From: Candidatus Thorarchaeota archaeon
GTDB lineage: Archaea; Asgardarchaeota; Thorarchaeia; Thorarchaeales; Thorarchaeaceae
DNA length: 30,890 nucleotides
Direction: 5' to 3'
NCBI GenBank assembly: GCA_016840385.1
Contig: JAEOSL010000033.1
Coordinates: 1-30,890, forward strand
Shown here: positions 16,203 through 24,874 of the stretch, piece by piece
How positions within the stretch are numbered: the first letter of the stretch is position 1
Layout: the number at the start of each line of letters is the position of its first letter
Made by a program: the position numbers and the translations under genes
The notes under the pieces: model-generated
What the model was told of the DNA's origin: nothing
What the model saw: only the letters and a program-made list of their open reading frames with translations
Databases searched by the model: none

Positions 16203-17669
16203 ATGATAGGTATAGTTATTCTAATGCTCCATGTACTCATCTATGCTGGCTCTGGTATCATTTTGTACGCTTTGCGAACCAGACTGTCCCTAATCCCGCT
16301 CTATTTGTATATCGGAATTTTGCAAGTGTTCACATCACTAATGAGTAGTTTCTATGTGCTGGATATTGGCTATGGTATTGAAGTTGGAGGAGGAAGCATA
16401 GTCTATGCAGCAGTCATTTGGTCAGTTATGCTCATCTACATAATCGAGCGAGATCTAGCAACTATCAAAATGATAATCCTTGGGATTGTTGCAATACAAT
16501 TCATTTTTCTAGTGCTATATCCAACTTACGCATTTCTATTGATTTTCGATGGAGCCTCAAATCCCTTACTCATCCCTAGCAGATTATTCGAGATAAGTTT
16601 TGGAATATTCTGGATTGGAAACCTCTTAGCTCTCTTCGAAATGGTCCTAATGGTCTTTCTCCTGGAGAGAATGAGAAACACCTTTCAAAGAGTCCCAGCT
16701 ATTGTTAATGTTGTAGTTGTTTACATTCTCATGCTTGTATTAGATGGACTTCTCTTCCCGCTTCTTGCGTTTCCGATCATCCAATCAATATCTATTGTCC
16801 AAGGTTTCGCGTCAATTCTAAGCAAACTACTGTTAGGGATTATGTATGGCAGTATGCTTGTCATTGCTTCATTAATTCTGGATTCAAAATATATCTTGGA
16901 TAGGACAGATACGGGCTTGAGTGTTGCAGATATGCTATCACTTCCTAAGACCAAGGTCATTCAAACTTTGCAAAGAGCTGAAGAGAATCAAATGATGGTT
17001 AAGATTCTCCTAGACCTTCTCCGACATGATATCCGCAATTACAGTGATGTTTCATTGAAAGTAACGGAGCTATTGAAAACCAAAGACTCTTCTCTAAGTG
17101 ATGCGAATCTTGAGCTGATTACCGAAATTGAACAATCTCAACACAAAACGATTGCACTTCTGGACAACGTATTGGCACTTTCTATGATCAAAGAGCAGTC
17201 GCTCAAGACTTCACCGGTAAATCTACTCAAGATGTTCAATTTAGCTAGAAATGATATTGCTACTTCATACAGCAATGTTATACTCAAAATCAAGGGAGAA
17301 GAAACACTTGATGTATTTATCAAAGGACACTCAATCTTTCAATCAATGTTTTACAATCTTTTGTCGAATATGATAAAGTATCGAAAGCCAGAACAGGATG
17401 TGGTTGTAGAAATATCTGTATATGCTGATGCAAAATCAACTCATGTATTAATTTCAGATCACGGACTAGGTATTGCACCTGATAAGAGATCACAGATATT
17501 TGACAGTCTCGAATCTAGACCACGCTTCATGAACTTTGGATTATACATTGTAAAAGCTCTGCTGAATCAATTTGGAGGGGATATCCAGTTGGAGAATAGG
17601 GAAGATTCACCTCAGGACTATAGAGCAGGATTGACATATCATCTATCAATTCCGTTAGCTGAAGTTTGA
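16203..17669 (+). CDS. Membrane sensor histidine kinase with atypical ATP-lid
   Basis: The 488 aa protein has about seven hydrophobic helices in its first 230 residues, then a helical linker and a kinase core. The H-box is LLRHDIRNYSD with the phosphoacceptor H275. The N-box region is NLLSNMIKYRKP and G1 is DHGLGIAPDK. The glycine-rich G2 box that normally reads GxGLGL is here RFMNFGLYIVKALL, with only one glycine, so ATP handling may be unusual. A TATA-like box (TGATATAGA, 16176-16184) only about 20 bases upstream suggests a short or absent leader. No response regulator is adjacent. Confidence 0.85.
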   Translation: MIGIVILMLHVLIYAGSGIILYALRTRLSLIPLYLYIGILQVFTSLMSSFYVLDIGYGIEVGGGSIVYAAVIWSVMLIYIIERDLATIKMIILGIVAIQFIFLVLYPTYAFLLIFDGASNPLLIPSRLFEISFGIFWIGNLLALFEMVLMVFLLERMRNTFQRVPAIVNVVVVYILMLVLDGLLFPLLAFPIIQSISIVQGFASILSKLLLGIMYGSMLVIASLILDSKYILDRTDTGLSVADMLSLPKTKVIQTLQRAEENQMMVKILLDLLRHDIRNYSDVSLKVTELLKTKDSSLSDANLELITEIEQSQHKTIALLDNVLALSMIKEQSLKTSPVNLLKMFNLARNDIATSYSNVILKIKGEETLDVFIKGHSIFQSMFYNLLSNMIKYRKPEQDVVVEISVYADAKSTHVLISDHGLGIAPDKRSQIFDSLESRPRFMNFGLYIVKALLNQFGGDIQLENREDSPQDYRAGLTYHLSIPLAEV

Positions 17670-17840
17670 CCTTGTTCAAGGACCGTAGGATTATATCTCC
17701 CCGCTACAATTTATTTGTGTATAACGATGACAGGTGACCTAAACTGAACAGCGTAGTTCCGAATGATTATATTCACTTAAACAAGAGACATCCACATCAT
17801 TGTGTTATTGTAAACACATACAATTGGAGTTTGATAATTC

Positions 17841-18620
17841 GTGACAGCAGTTGAAATTCAAAATTTGGTAAAGTCCTTTGGAGACCTCGTTGCAGTTAAC
17901 GACATCTCGCTAGAGGTTCGAGAGGGAGAAATATACGCCCTTCTGGGTCCTAACGGTGCCGGAAAAACAACAACGATCAAAATGCTCATGGGTCTCTTAG
18001 ATCCAGATTCAGGAAGAGCGAAGGTCTATGATGTTGATTCAAAAGAAAACCCGGTTGAAGTAAAGAATCTCGTGGGATACGTTCCTGAGGAGCAACAGCT
18101 CTATGACTCACTCACACCACGTGAGCTCTTCAATTTCATAGCATCGATTCGAAGATTGCCGCCAGATACAATCACTAAACGAATGAAAGAATTTGTGAAG
18201 GCACTGGACTTTGAGCAATATTACGACAACATGATTGTAACTTTAAGCCAAGGGAACAAGCAAAAAACTATGCTCATAGCAGCTCTTCTTCACCGACCAA
18301 AACTGCTGATACTCGATGAACCCTTCTCAAGTCTTGATGTTCGTGCTGCAAAGATTATGAAAGATATTGTCAAGATTCATACAGAAAATGGTGGTGCGGC
18401 TCTCCTAAGCACTCATGTTATGGAAGTGGCTGAAGGTCTCTGCGATCGAGTTGGCATCATAGATGAAGGAAAATTGATCGCTGAAGGAACTCTTGATGAA
18501 CTTCGTAGTAAGTCTGAACGAGAAGGTGCGAACTTAGAATCTATCTTCCTGAAACTGACTGAGCAAGAAGATGAAGTTGCAGAGGGTATATCAGTTCTAC
18601 GGGAGGCTCTAGCGGATTGA
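17841..18620 (+). CDS. ABC transporter ATPase, copy 1
   Basis: The 259 aa nucleotide-binding protein has Walker A GPNGAGKTT, a Q-loop region VGYVPEEQ, a signature written LSQGNKQK instead of LSGGQ, Walker B LLILDEP and an H-loop STHVME. It belongs to the ABC-2/DrrA-like ATPases that power exporters. The start is GTG at 17841. Its stop overlaps the permease start as TTGA at 18617-18620, so both are made together. A second copy with the same length and the same odd LSQGNKQK signature lies on the other strand at 23262-24041. Confidence 0.94.
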   Translation: MTAVEIQNLVKSFGDLVAVNDISLEVREGEIYALLGPNGAGKTTTIKMLMGLLDPDSGRAKVYDVDSKENPVEVKNLVGYVPEEQQLYDSLTPRELFNFIASIRRLPPDTITKRMKEFVKALDFEQYYDNMIVTLSQGNKQKTMLIAALLHRPKLLILDEPFSSLDVRAAKIMKDIVKIHTENGGAALLSTHVMEVAEGLCDRVGIIDEGKLIAEGTLDELRSKSEREGANLESIFLKLTEQEDEVAEGISVLREALAD

Positions 18621-20257
18621 ATAGATCTGAGAGCTGGCGTGCTGCAGGAGTTGTTGCACAGGAAGTTCGCTTTCAGTCATTTCTAGAAGCTAATCCAGCA
18701 AATCTCTCTCGAGTGAAGGAAAATCCAGAGAAGATTTCCAAAGCACTGAAGTCACAGAGTAGAATTAGCATCTTCTTCTCGTCTATGATCCTCATCATGT
18801 TAGCAGTTCTTGCAATAGCAGCATCAGCTTTTGACACCGAACTTGGAAACCCCGACGCACGATTGGCAGTTGGATTTGCAGTGTACCTAACACTCAGCTT
18901 TGTTGTAATATTTTTCTTGAATCTAACAACAACCTCAGGTCTCTTTGCATCTGGAGCTATGAGGTTACCATCAACATTACCTCTTACCAGAGATGAGTTG
19001 GAACAACTAAACTTCATGACTTTTGTACGAATCTTCATCGCACCAGTTCTCCTCTCTCTAATCATCTTTCCAGTTGGTTGTCTTCTTGTCTTTGGTCCGA
19101 TAGTTGCCATTGTAGCACTGGTTGCATGTGCTAGCACGGTTTCAGTTGCTATTGGTGCTCTCATCAAAGTTTCAAAGTGGTTCCACAAGAAGACCCACCA
19201 AACTGACGATTCTAGAGCTTCATCAATTGTCCGAGTTGCAGCATCTCTCGGAATTGTAATCGGAATGATAAGCATCTACAGTATTGGGAGCTATCTTCCG
19301 GACCTTATTCGATTCATCGTTAATCTCTCATCTTCTGCAGGAGAAGGGTTCTTCACAATTCTAGCGTTGATATTCCCATTCTCTTTCGGATTCCTTGCAG
19401 CATCGATTCCATTTGCATCGATAGTTCCTTTGGAAACCTTTCTTGCGTCGCTTCTAGGTACAGCGTTCTATGGAGTGATCGCGATTGTATTCTTTAGACG
19501 AAGTGGCGAGTCCCTGAGAGAAATCACCCTTGGAGGAATCTCAACCAGTAGTCTAGGTCTCTTGAGAGAAGTTGAAGTAGAAACTACAACCCCTCTTAAG
19601 GGGATGATTCGAAAGGACCTCCAACTCGCAACGAGAAATATCGGTTCAGCATTCATCTTTGCAGTTCCAATATTCTTGGTAATCATGCTCTTCCCAATGA
19701 TCCAGTATTGGGGAGATGGAGTAATGAGAAGTTTACCAGCATTGGTAGCATTAGAGTATGCAAATCTGTTCGGAGGAATCTCACTTGTTTCAGTTCTTAT
19801 GTTCGATACACAAGGAGCATCAATTCATGAGGGACTTCCAATCAGTTCAAAATTGATACTCAAGAGTAAGACTGTCATCATGATGGTACCATATGGCCTT
19901 AGTATGATTGCACTTGATGTTGTCTTCTTACTAAATTCACCCATTTCCTCATGGATCCTACTGATGCCCTTTATTCAAATTCCATGCGGGTATGTTCTGG
20001 GAATGACCGTGGGGGCAGCTGTATTCAAAATTCGAGGTGGAGGTCGTGCGGTCGCAGTTAATGTCACAAGTGACCAATTGATAGGGGTCATTGCAGGAGC
20101 TGTTGCAGCCGGAGTAGGAATTGTCCCCTTAGTAGGTTACGGACTAGCTATGATAATGACAGGATCTCATATCATCAGCCTAGGAGCACAAGGGCTTGCA
20201 ATGATACTAATGGTACTGTTTGCACGATTTCAAGCTCCGAGGCTGCTGAAGGACTGA
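18617..20257 (+). CDS. ABC transporter permease, copy 1
   Basis: The 546 aa membrane protein has a polar N-terminus of about 50 residues and about twelve hydrophobic helices. The middle loop contains RKDLQLATR, and LFDTQGASIHEGLP lies before the last helices, which follow a GGGRAV turn. It starts at TTG 18617, overlapping the ATPase stop, and forms the membrane half of the exporter. The copy on the opposite strand (21625-23265) is also 546 aa and shares these phrases (DTQGAS, GGGRAV, a final LLKD/FLKD). The substrate is unknown. Confidence 0.88.
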   Translation: MNRSESWRAAGVVAQEVRFQSFLEANPANLSRVKENPEKISKALKSQSRISIFFSSMILIMLAVLAIAASAFDTELGNPDARLAVGFAVYLTLSFVVIFFLNLTTTSGLFASGAMRLPSTLPLTRDELEQLNFMTFVRIFIAPVLLSLIIFPVGCLLVFGPIVAIVALVACASTVSVAIGALIKVSKWFHKKTHQTDDSRASSIVRVAASLGIVIGMISIYSIGSYLPDLIRFIVNLSSSAGEGFFTILALIFPFSFGFLAASIPFASIVPLETFLASLLGTAFYGVIAIVFFRRSGESLREITLGGISTSSLGLLREVEVETTTPLKGMIRKDLQLATRNIGSAFIFAVPIFLVIMLFPMIQYWGDGVMRSLPALVALEYANLFGGISLVSVLMFDTQGASIHEGLPISSKLILKSKTVIMMVPYGLSMIALDVVFLLNSPISSWILLMPFIQIPCGYVLGMTVGAAVFKIRGGGRAVAVNVTSDQLIGVIAGAVAAGVGIVPLVGYGLAMIMTGSHIISLGAQGLAMILMVLFARFQAPRLLKD

Positions 20258-20328
20258 AGAATGTACTTCAACACATCTCACAATAATGGAATTTATCTAT
20301 AAAATATAAATTTAATAAAATAATGATT

Positions 20329-20338
20329 AAACATAAAT
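20329..20338 (+). promoter_or_regulatory. TATA box for the small gene at 20384
   Basis: AACATAAATA at 20329-20338 predicts a start near 20360 and a leader of about 22 bases that holds the strong ribosome site GGAGGTG (20372-20378), five bases before the ATG. Another AT-rich candidate lies at 20301-20310. Confidence 0.4.
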
Positions 20339-20383
20339 ACAACCTACCCCTTATGCTATTACGAATTTACCGGAGGTGAATTT

Positions 20384-20698
20384 ATGGATCCAAACCCCAA
20401 CTATGTGGTATTGCACGGAGAGTTTGATGCGCCAAAAGGAAATCTAGAACCCTATCTGAAACTGATGAAAGAAAGTTCCGAAGCCATGGCAGGATTTGTC
20501 AAAAAAGGAATTGTCAAGGACTTTCATTCTTGGACAGATAATACAGGGCACTTTGTTGTATTTTTCCTATTTGAATCAATAGAGAAGTTTGCAGAGATAT
20601 GGAATCAAGAAGATTTTCACAAGTTTCTAAGTGAGTCATCACTGATTGTTGAAAATACACGAATACGCTTGATGAGACCAGCATTTGCACCAAAATAA
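20384..20698 (+). CDS. Small dimeric alpha/beta-barrel-like protein
   Basis: This 104 aa soluble protein is introduced by a textbook ribosome site (GGAGGTG, five bases before ATG). The segments YVVLHGEFD, GHFVVFFLFESIEKFAEIW and a helix between them fit the ferredoxin-like fold of ABM or muconolactone-type proteins. No active-site residues are evident. The phrase FHSWTDNTGHFVV is typical of small stand-alone archaeal members. It sits between ABC copy 1 and the epimerase, with separate signals for each. Confidence 0.62.
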   Translation: MDPNPNYVVLHGEFDAPKGNLEPYLKLMKESSEAMAGFVKKGIVKDFHSWTDNTGHFVVFFLFESIEKFAEIWNQEDFHKFLSESSLIVENTRIRLMRPAFAPK

Positions 20699-20728
20699 TA
20701 TGAGCAATGAGTCGAGTAGTAGAGAAGA

Positions 20729-20762
20729 TTAAATACGAGATACGATGAGCATTGCATGCAAT
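20729..20762 (+). promoter_or_regulatory. Promoter of rpe with a 12-base palindrome at the start codon
   Basis: TTAAATAC at 20729-20736 is a TATA-like box. It predicts a transcript start near 20759, right at the ATG at 20761. The sequence ATTGCATGCAAT at 20751-20762 is a perfect palindrome and covers the likely start of both transcription and translation. Confidence 0.45.
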
Positions 20763-21417
20763 GAAACCTCTTCTCACACCATCCATACTTGCGGCTAACT
20801 TTGCAAATCTAGAAGCAGACATCAAAGCTGCTGAGAAAGGCGGAGCAGATTACTTTCATCTAGACATCATGGATGGACACTTTGTTCCGAATATCTCATT
20901 TGGTCCGTGGATAGCAAAGCAGATGAAGGCAATCACCAACATCCCTCTTGATGCGCACCTTATGGTTACTAAACCACGTGAGTTCATCCCCAAGTTCATT
21001 GATGCAGGAGTTGAGCTCATCTATCCCCATATGGAGGCATCATATGATGTCTATCGGACTGTTCAGATGATTATTGATCACGGAGGAAAAGCAGGAATTA
21101 CATTGAATCCAGCAACATCTGTGTCTACTGTGGAAGGAGTTATCGACCTTATTGATTCAGTTTTACTAATGAGCGTGTGCCCAGGCTTCGGAGGACAAAG
21201 TTTCATTCCAGCAACGATGAAGAAGATTATAGATTTACGTGTGCTCCTTGATGAATTGAAACCTGAAGTTAGAATAGCTGTAGATGGCGGAGTGACGCTC
21301 GACAATGTTGGAGACCTCAGAAAAGCTGGTGCAGACTTCTTCATAGCAGGTTCAGATGTGTTCAAGGCGCCTGATATCGAACAGAGAGTTCGTGATTTCA
21401 AGAAAGCTATGGAGTAG
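20761..21417 (+). CDS. rpe: Ribulose-phosphate 3-epimerase
   Basis: The product of 218 aa is a TIM barrel that interconverts ribulose 5-phosphate and xylulose 5-phosphate. Family marks are S8, the metal and catalytic cluster H33-L-D35-I-M-D-G, H66 in DAHLMV, the phosphate loop PGFGGQ (residues 141-146), D175 in VDGGV and AGSDVF near the end. The usual asparagine before PGFGGQ (VNPGFGGQ) is a cysteine here (C140). The ATG at 20761 is preferred over an in-frame TTG at 20752, because the TATA-like box at 20729 would start transcription there and the homology begins at MKPLLTPSIL. A transaldolase-type gene at 28549 belongs to the same pathway but lies in another unit. Confidence 0.95.
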   Translation: MKPLLTPSILAANFANLEADIKAAEKGGADYFHLDIMDGHFVPNISFGPWIAKQMKAITNIPLDAHLMVTKPREFIPKFIDAGVELIYPHMEASYDVYRTVQMIIDHGGKAGITLNPATSVSTVEGVIDLIDSVLLMSVCPGFGGQSFIPATMKKIIDLRVLLDELKPEVRIAVDGGVTLDNVGDLRKAGADFFIAGSDVFKAPDIEQRVRDFKKAME

Positions 21418-21419
21418 CA

Positions 21420-21618
21420 AGCCCATCTTATTCGTTACAAAATCCCTAATCTTATCTATTGCATCTTTTGCTTCTGGAAGATTGAACCATTGGAAGTCAT
21501 GCAACGTGCCATTCCATGTTTGAAAAGTCACGTCGACTCCTGCATCTCTAGCTTTCTCAACAAACCTCACGGTTGGCGAAAGGAATAGTGTGTTGCTAGT
21601 AACAGCACTCCCGAACAA
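21420..21618 (-). pseudogene. Remnant of an alpha/beta hydrolase (esterase) gene, C-terminal piece
   Basis: Read on the minus strand from about 21588 to 21427, the sequence encodes LSPTVRFVEKARDAGVDVTF, then WNGTLHDFQWF and PEAKDAIDKIRDFV. This matches the C-terminal end of hormone-sensitive-lipase-type alpha/beta hydrolases, including the catalytic histidine region. There is no ATG, and the catalytic serine and aspartate parts are absent. Upstream sequence is replaced by the end of an ABC permease gene only 6 bases away, and the frame runs on into the end of rpe. It is best read as a gene fragment left when the region was rearranged. Confidence 0.65.
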
Positions 21619-21624
21619 CAGATA

Positions 21625-23265
21625 TTAATCTTTCAAGAAACGCAGCATGACAATTCTAATTAATAGAGCCTCCAGAATAGCAATAGAGAGTTGTACTAGT
21701 ACTGAAACAAGATGACTTCCGGTTGTAAGAAGACTTACTACATATCCTATCAATGGAAGTAATCCAACAATAGCACTTATCAAAAACCCAAGGAAGGTCA
21801 TAAGTTGATCACCTACTAGATTAACAGATACAGCACGTCCCCCACCACGGATTACGTAAACCAAAGTACCTACTGCTGCTGGAATCGAATAGGCACATGG
21901 AATCTGAAAAAGAGGCATAAATAAGATGTAGGAGGATATCAAAGGACTTACTAAGAGAATAATAAACACAATGAGCATTGTGACAATGTAGGATAGTGCA
22001 AATATAGCTATTTTTCCTTTAAGCACCATTCTGGTTTCAAGTGGAAGTCCATCATATACAGATGCGCCCTGAGTGTCTAAACTTAGAATACTAAAAACTG
22101 CAAAACCAGCGAAACCTGTTGCAAATCCTAAACTTAAGAGAACTGTTATGCTTCTAACGGTATCAAAGGGAATGATGGAGAGCATAGGTATTATTGAAAA
22201 GAGCATAATAATGGGTAAAACGAGAACAATAATAGAACCAAGGCTACGAGTTGCAACATTGAAATCTTTTCTGATCAATGCTTGAGTTGGCGAAATTGCA
22301 TCAAACGAATATGATGATGGTAATTGAATTGTGGTAGAAGATGCGCAGTCAAATACAAGTGACCGTAGAGTCTTACCAACTTTTAGGTACATTTTGACAC
22401 CAAGAACGAGATAGACTATAGATGCAAAGGTGGCTGCAATTATGGTTGATAATGGAAAAATTACACCAAATGAAAGTACTGACGCCACAATACCAAATGA
22501 AAGGGGGTATACAAAGGCTAAGAGAGTAACAACTTCGGGACCAAGTACTAATGAAAAGGTCATAATCACCTCTGTAATCAAAGGAATGATACCAATTACG
22601 CTATAAGCTGCAAACATTCCCAATATCAACCCTAATCCAGCCCCGATTTTAATAATAACTGACAATTTCGAATTATCACCAGATCTGGATTTTGTATGAA
22701 ACCATCCAGCAACTTTGATTAATAATCCAATTGCAATAATCGAAGATGCTGCTAATGCAACTAGTATAAAGATGCCAGTTAGGAGTCCGAATAAGGCTGT
22801 CACTATTATCGGGATGAAAATCAGAAGTGATGCTATAGGTGCAATGAAGATTCTAAGGAACGTAAGTAGCATTAAGTCTTCTAAATCGCGTCTAAGAAAA
22901 GGGAGTGTTGATGGTAATTGCATAGCACCAGCATTGAAGAATCCTGTCGTCGATGCTATATTCATGAAGAGTATGAGAAATAAAACGATACCAAAGAAGA
23001 GGGAAACATTCAACGCAAAACGAAGTCCGAACACATCAGAAAACTCAGCGAGAAAAAGGGGGACAAAAATAATAATACCAAGTACGACAATGAGTATCGC
23101 AGTGAGTATTGAATTCACAGAGGAGCTTCTCTTTATCTGAGATGCAATACGTTCGGGATTTTCTTTAGTTCTAGAAAAGTTGAAAGGATTAGCCTCAAGA
23201 TAACTATGGAAACGAATCTCCTGTGCAATACTTCCTGCAATTCTCCAACGTTCCCTCAAATTCAA
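21625..23265 (-). CDS. ABC transporter permease, copy 2
   Basis: The 546 aa protein is the paralogue of the permease at 18617-20257 and has the same length. Matching points include the N-terminus (WRIAGSIAQEIRFHSYLEANP against WRAAGVVAQEVRFQSFLEANP in copy 1), RKDFNVATR, LDTQGASVYDGLP, GGGRAV and the final FLKD. It has about twelve helices. It starts with TTG at 23265, overlapping the stop of the ATPase gene as TTGA, exactly as in copy 1. To the eye its codon use is more AT-rich than that of copy 1. Confidence 0.88.
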   Translation of the reverse strand: MNLRERWRIAGSIAQEIRFHSYLEANPFNFSRTKENPERIASQIKRSSSVNSILTAILIVVLGIIIFVPLFLAEFSDVFGLRFALNVSLFFGIVLFLILFMNIASTTGFFNAGAMQLPSTLPFLRRDLEDLMLLTFLRIFIAPIASLLIFIPIIVTALFGLLTGIFILVALAASSIIAIGLLIKVAGWFHTKSRSGDNSKLSVIIKIGAGLGLILGMFAAYSVIGIIPLITEVIMTFSLVLGPEVVTLLAFVYPLSFGIVASVLSFGVIFPLSTIIAATFASIVYLVLGVKMYLKVGKTLRSLVFDCASSTTIQLPSSYSFDAISPTQALIRKDFNVATRSLGSIIVLVLPIIMLFSIIPMLSIIPFDTVRSITVLLSLGFATGFAGFAVFSILSLDTQGASVYDGLPLETRMVLKGKIAIFALSYIVTMLIVFIILLVSPLISSYILFMPLFQIPCAYSIPAAVGTLVYVIRGGGRAVSVNLVGDQLMTFLGFLISAIVGLLPLIGYVVSLLTTGSHLVSVLVQLSIAILEALLIRIVMLRFLKD

Positions 23266-24041
23266 TAGCCAAGTGCCTCCCTCATCACATTCACTTGCTT
23301 CGTGATATCATCCTCTTCATTAGTTAGTTTTAAAAACATGCGTTCAAGTGTTGCACCCTCCGATTCAGCCTGTATGCGCAGATCATCAAGTGCGCCTTCA
23401 GCAATAAGAATTCCTTCATCTATTATCCCTACACGGTCACAAAGACCTTCAGCCAACTCCATAATATGGGTACTAAGCAAAACTGAACCTCCAGACTCGG
23501 TAAGCATACTAATGGTTTCCTTCATTATTCGTATTGCCTTCACATCTAGACCGGAAAATGGTTCGTCCAGAATCAACAGCCTAGGAGCATGAATCATTGC
23601 AATAATTAACATTGCTTTCTGCTTATTTCCTTGTGATAGTGTCACGATTGGCTTATTATAGTGATTCGTGAAGTCAAGAGCTTCTGTCATACCAATTACT
23701 CGTTTTTTGGCTACCAAAGGATCTATTTGTCTGATAGAGCTTACAAATCTGAAGAGTTCGTGGGATGTTAACGAATCATAGAGAAGCAGTTCTTCAGGAA
23801 CATATCCGACTCTCTTCTTCGTTTCGATCGGATTTGCCGTTGAGTCGATTCCAAAAATACTTGCAGACCCAGAATCGGGATCAATAAGATTCATGAGAAC
23901 TTTCAAAGTTGTAGTCTTACCTGCGCCATTTGGACCTAATAATCCATAAACTTCACCCTCATGTATATCAAAGGAGAGATTATTCACCGCTGTCAAATTA
24001 CCATATTTCTTTACTAAGCTGCGAATTTCAATTATACTCAA
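23262..24041 (-). CDS. ABC transporter ATPase, copy 2
   Basis: The 259 aa ATPase has Walker A GPNGAGKTT, Q-loop VGYVPEE, the signature LSQGNKQK, Walker B LLILDEPFSGLD and H-loop STHIME. It equals copy 1 in length and shares more than half of its residues by eye, up to the closing MREAL. The start is TTG at 24041, preceded by AAGGGG about eight bases upstream. A TATA box at 24110-24118 would give a leader of about 45 bases. It is the first gene of its two-gene operon. Confidence 0.94.
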   Translation of the reverse strand: MSIIEIRSLVKKYGNLTAVNNLSFDIHEGEVYGLLGPNGAGKTTTLKVLMNLIDPDSGSASIFGIDSTANPIETKKRVGYVPEELLLYDSLTSHELFRFVSSIRQIDPLVAKKRVIGMTEALDFTNHYNKPIVTLSQGNKQKAMLIIAMIHAPRLLILDEPFSGLDVKAIRIMKETISMLTESGGSVLLSTHIMELAEGLCDRVGIIDEGILIAEGALDDLRIQAESEGATLERMFLKLTNEEDDITKQVNVMREALGY

Positions 24042-24109
24042 TCTATTTCCCCTTCCTTTTTTGTAAGAATTCGTGCAAACCTACCTTTCGTGTAGACGAA
24101 TCGTTTAAG

Positions 24110-24118
24110 GATATATAC
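24110..24118 (-). promoter_or_regulatory. TATA box for ABC copy 2
   Basis: On the minus strand the element reads GGTATATATCC around 24120-24110. It predicts transcription near 24088, 47 bases before the TTG start. Confidence 0.5.
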
Positions 24119-24209
24119 CCTTCTGAATCATCAGGCGGGTTTCTCAGGAAAGGTGTGATTGGATGAATATTTAACACAAAATCCAGTGGCTTTTTCATGA
24201 TGAATCTGT

Positions 24210-24398
24210 ATGAACTCAAAAAAGGGGTTGATCATAGAGTATCAACTAGACCCTCAGGAGGAAATGGGTATTCACAAGTATGGAACCGGGAATCTTGTTG
24301 AAACAATGTTATACATGTTGAACGCACGGTTTGGAGAGGGATTGAAGTCGAGAGGAACCAGAGAACGAAAAAGAGAGTTACTCTTCGAAGTGGTCTAG
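24210..24398 (+). CDS. Small hypothetical protein (62 aa), doubtful
   Basis: This frame starts at an ATG and encodes a polar, charged protein with a hydrophobic beta start (GLIIEYQL), a central helix (NLVETMLYMLNARF) and a basic stretch (RGTRERKRELLF). ATATTTAAC near 24168 could be its TATA box. No ribosome site is obvious and no family is recognised. It sits between ABC copy 2 and the small hydrophobic protein gene. It could be a real accessory gene, the end of a lost gene, or chance. Confidence 0.35.
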   Translation: MNSKKGLIIEYQLDPQEEMGIHKYGTGNLVETMLYMLNARFGEGLKSRGTRERKRELLFEVV

Positions 24399-24474
24399 CA
24401 TCACATAAGATGAGTGAATTTTCCGAAGAGTTTAGGAGGGGGATATATTTGAAAGAAACCCTGAAGACAGTATC

Positions 24475-24519
24475 CTTATAAGAAATGACTTTGTTTCTCT
24501 AATCGCCTAATAAATTAGG
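24475..24519 (+). promoter_or_regulatory. Promoter with a dyad at the transcript start of the small hydrophobic protein gene
   Basis: CTTATAAG at 24475-24482 is a TATA box predicting a start near 24504. Immediately after lies a perfect dyad, CCTAAT-AA-ATTAGG (24506-24519). A protein bound there would block transcription, so it is a candidate operator. AGGAGG (24532-24537) is the ribosome site, eleven bases before the ATG. A further TATA-like element, GGATATATTTG, lies near 24441. Confidence 0.5.
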
Positions 24520-24548
24520 TAATCGTTTAATAGGAGGAAAAAGAATCT

Positions 24549-24857
24549 ATGGAATTGAATAAAGATGACAAGCGGGCACTGCAATTATTGCTTTTCCCAC
24601 TTATTGGGATATTGGCACTTCCATTATTTGGAGGTCTAGCATCACTTGTTGCAGCGTCGCTTGGCTTAGCAGCGGGACCTGCAATTGCTCTTGTAGGCTT
24701 AGCTGTTGCAATAGCGGGTTATTGCATGAATATGGCTGTTTTAGGCTTGGGTCCATGGTCTTGGGTGACAATATCTGGCGGTGGCTATACATTCACCTTT
24801 CAAATGTGGATGTGGGCAATAATAGCTGTTCTAATTACAGCTGGTGGAGCTGCGTAG
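24549..24857 (+). CDS. Small glycine/alanine-rich hydrophobic protein, candidate exported peptide
   Basis: The 102 aa protein starts with a charged piece (MELNKDDKRA). A long hydrophobic run (about residues 13-38 and 42-58) is rich in G, A, L, V and I. A short turn with GPWSWVT (68-74) and a GGGYTF segment follow, and a last hydrophobic helix (about 85-98) ends in AGGAA. There is one cysteine (C59). It has its own TATA box, dyad, ribosome site and terminator, so it is very likely expressed. No family is recognised. The neighbours are ABC exporters, a SpoIIM-family protein and a YIP1 protein. Size and composition are compatible with a circular-bacteriocin-like precursor, but an ordinary small membrane protein is equally possible. 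Confidence 0.72.
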   Translation: MELNKDDKRALQLLLFPLIGILALPLFGGLASLVAASLGLAAGPAIALVGLAVAIAGYCMNMAVLGLGPWSWVTISGGGYTFTFQMWMWAIIAVLITAGGAA

Positions 24858-24874
24858 ATTAGTTTTCACCAAAC

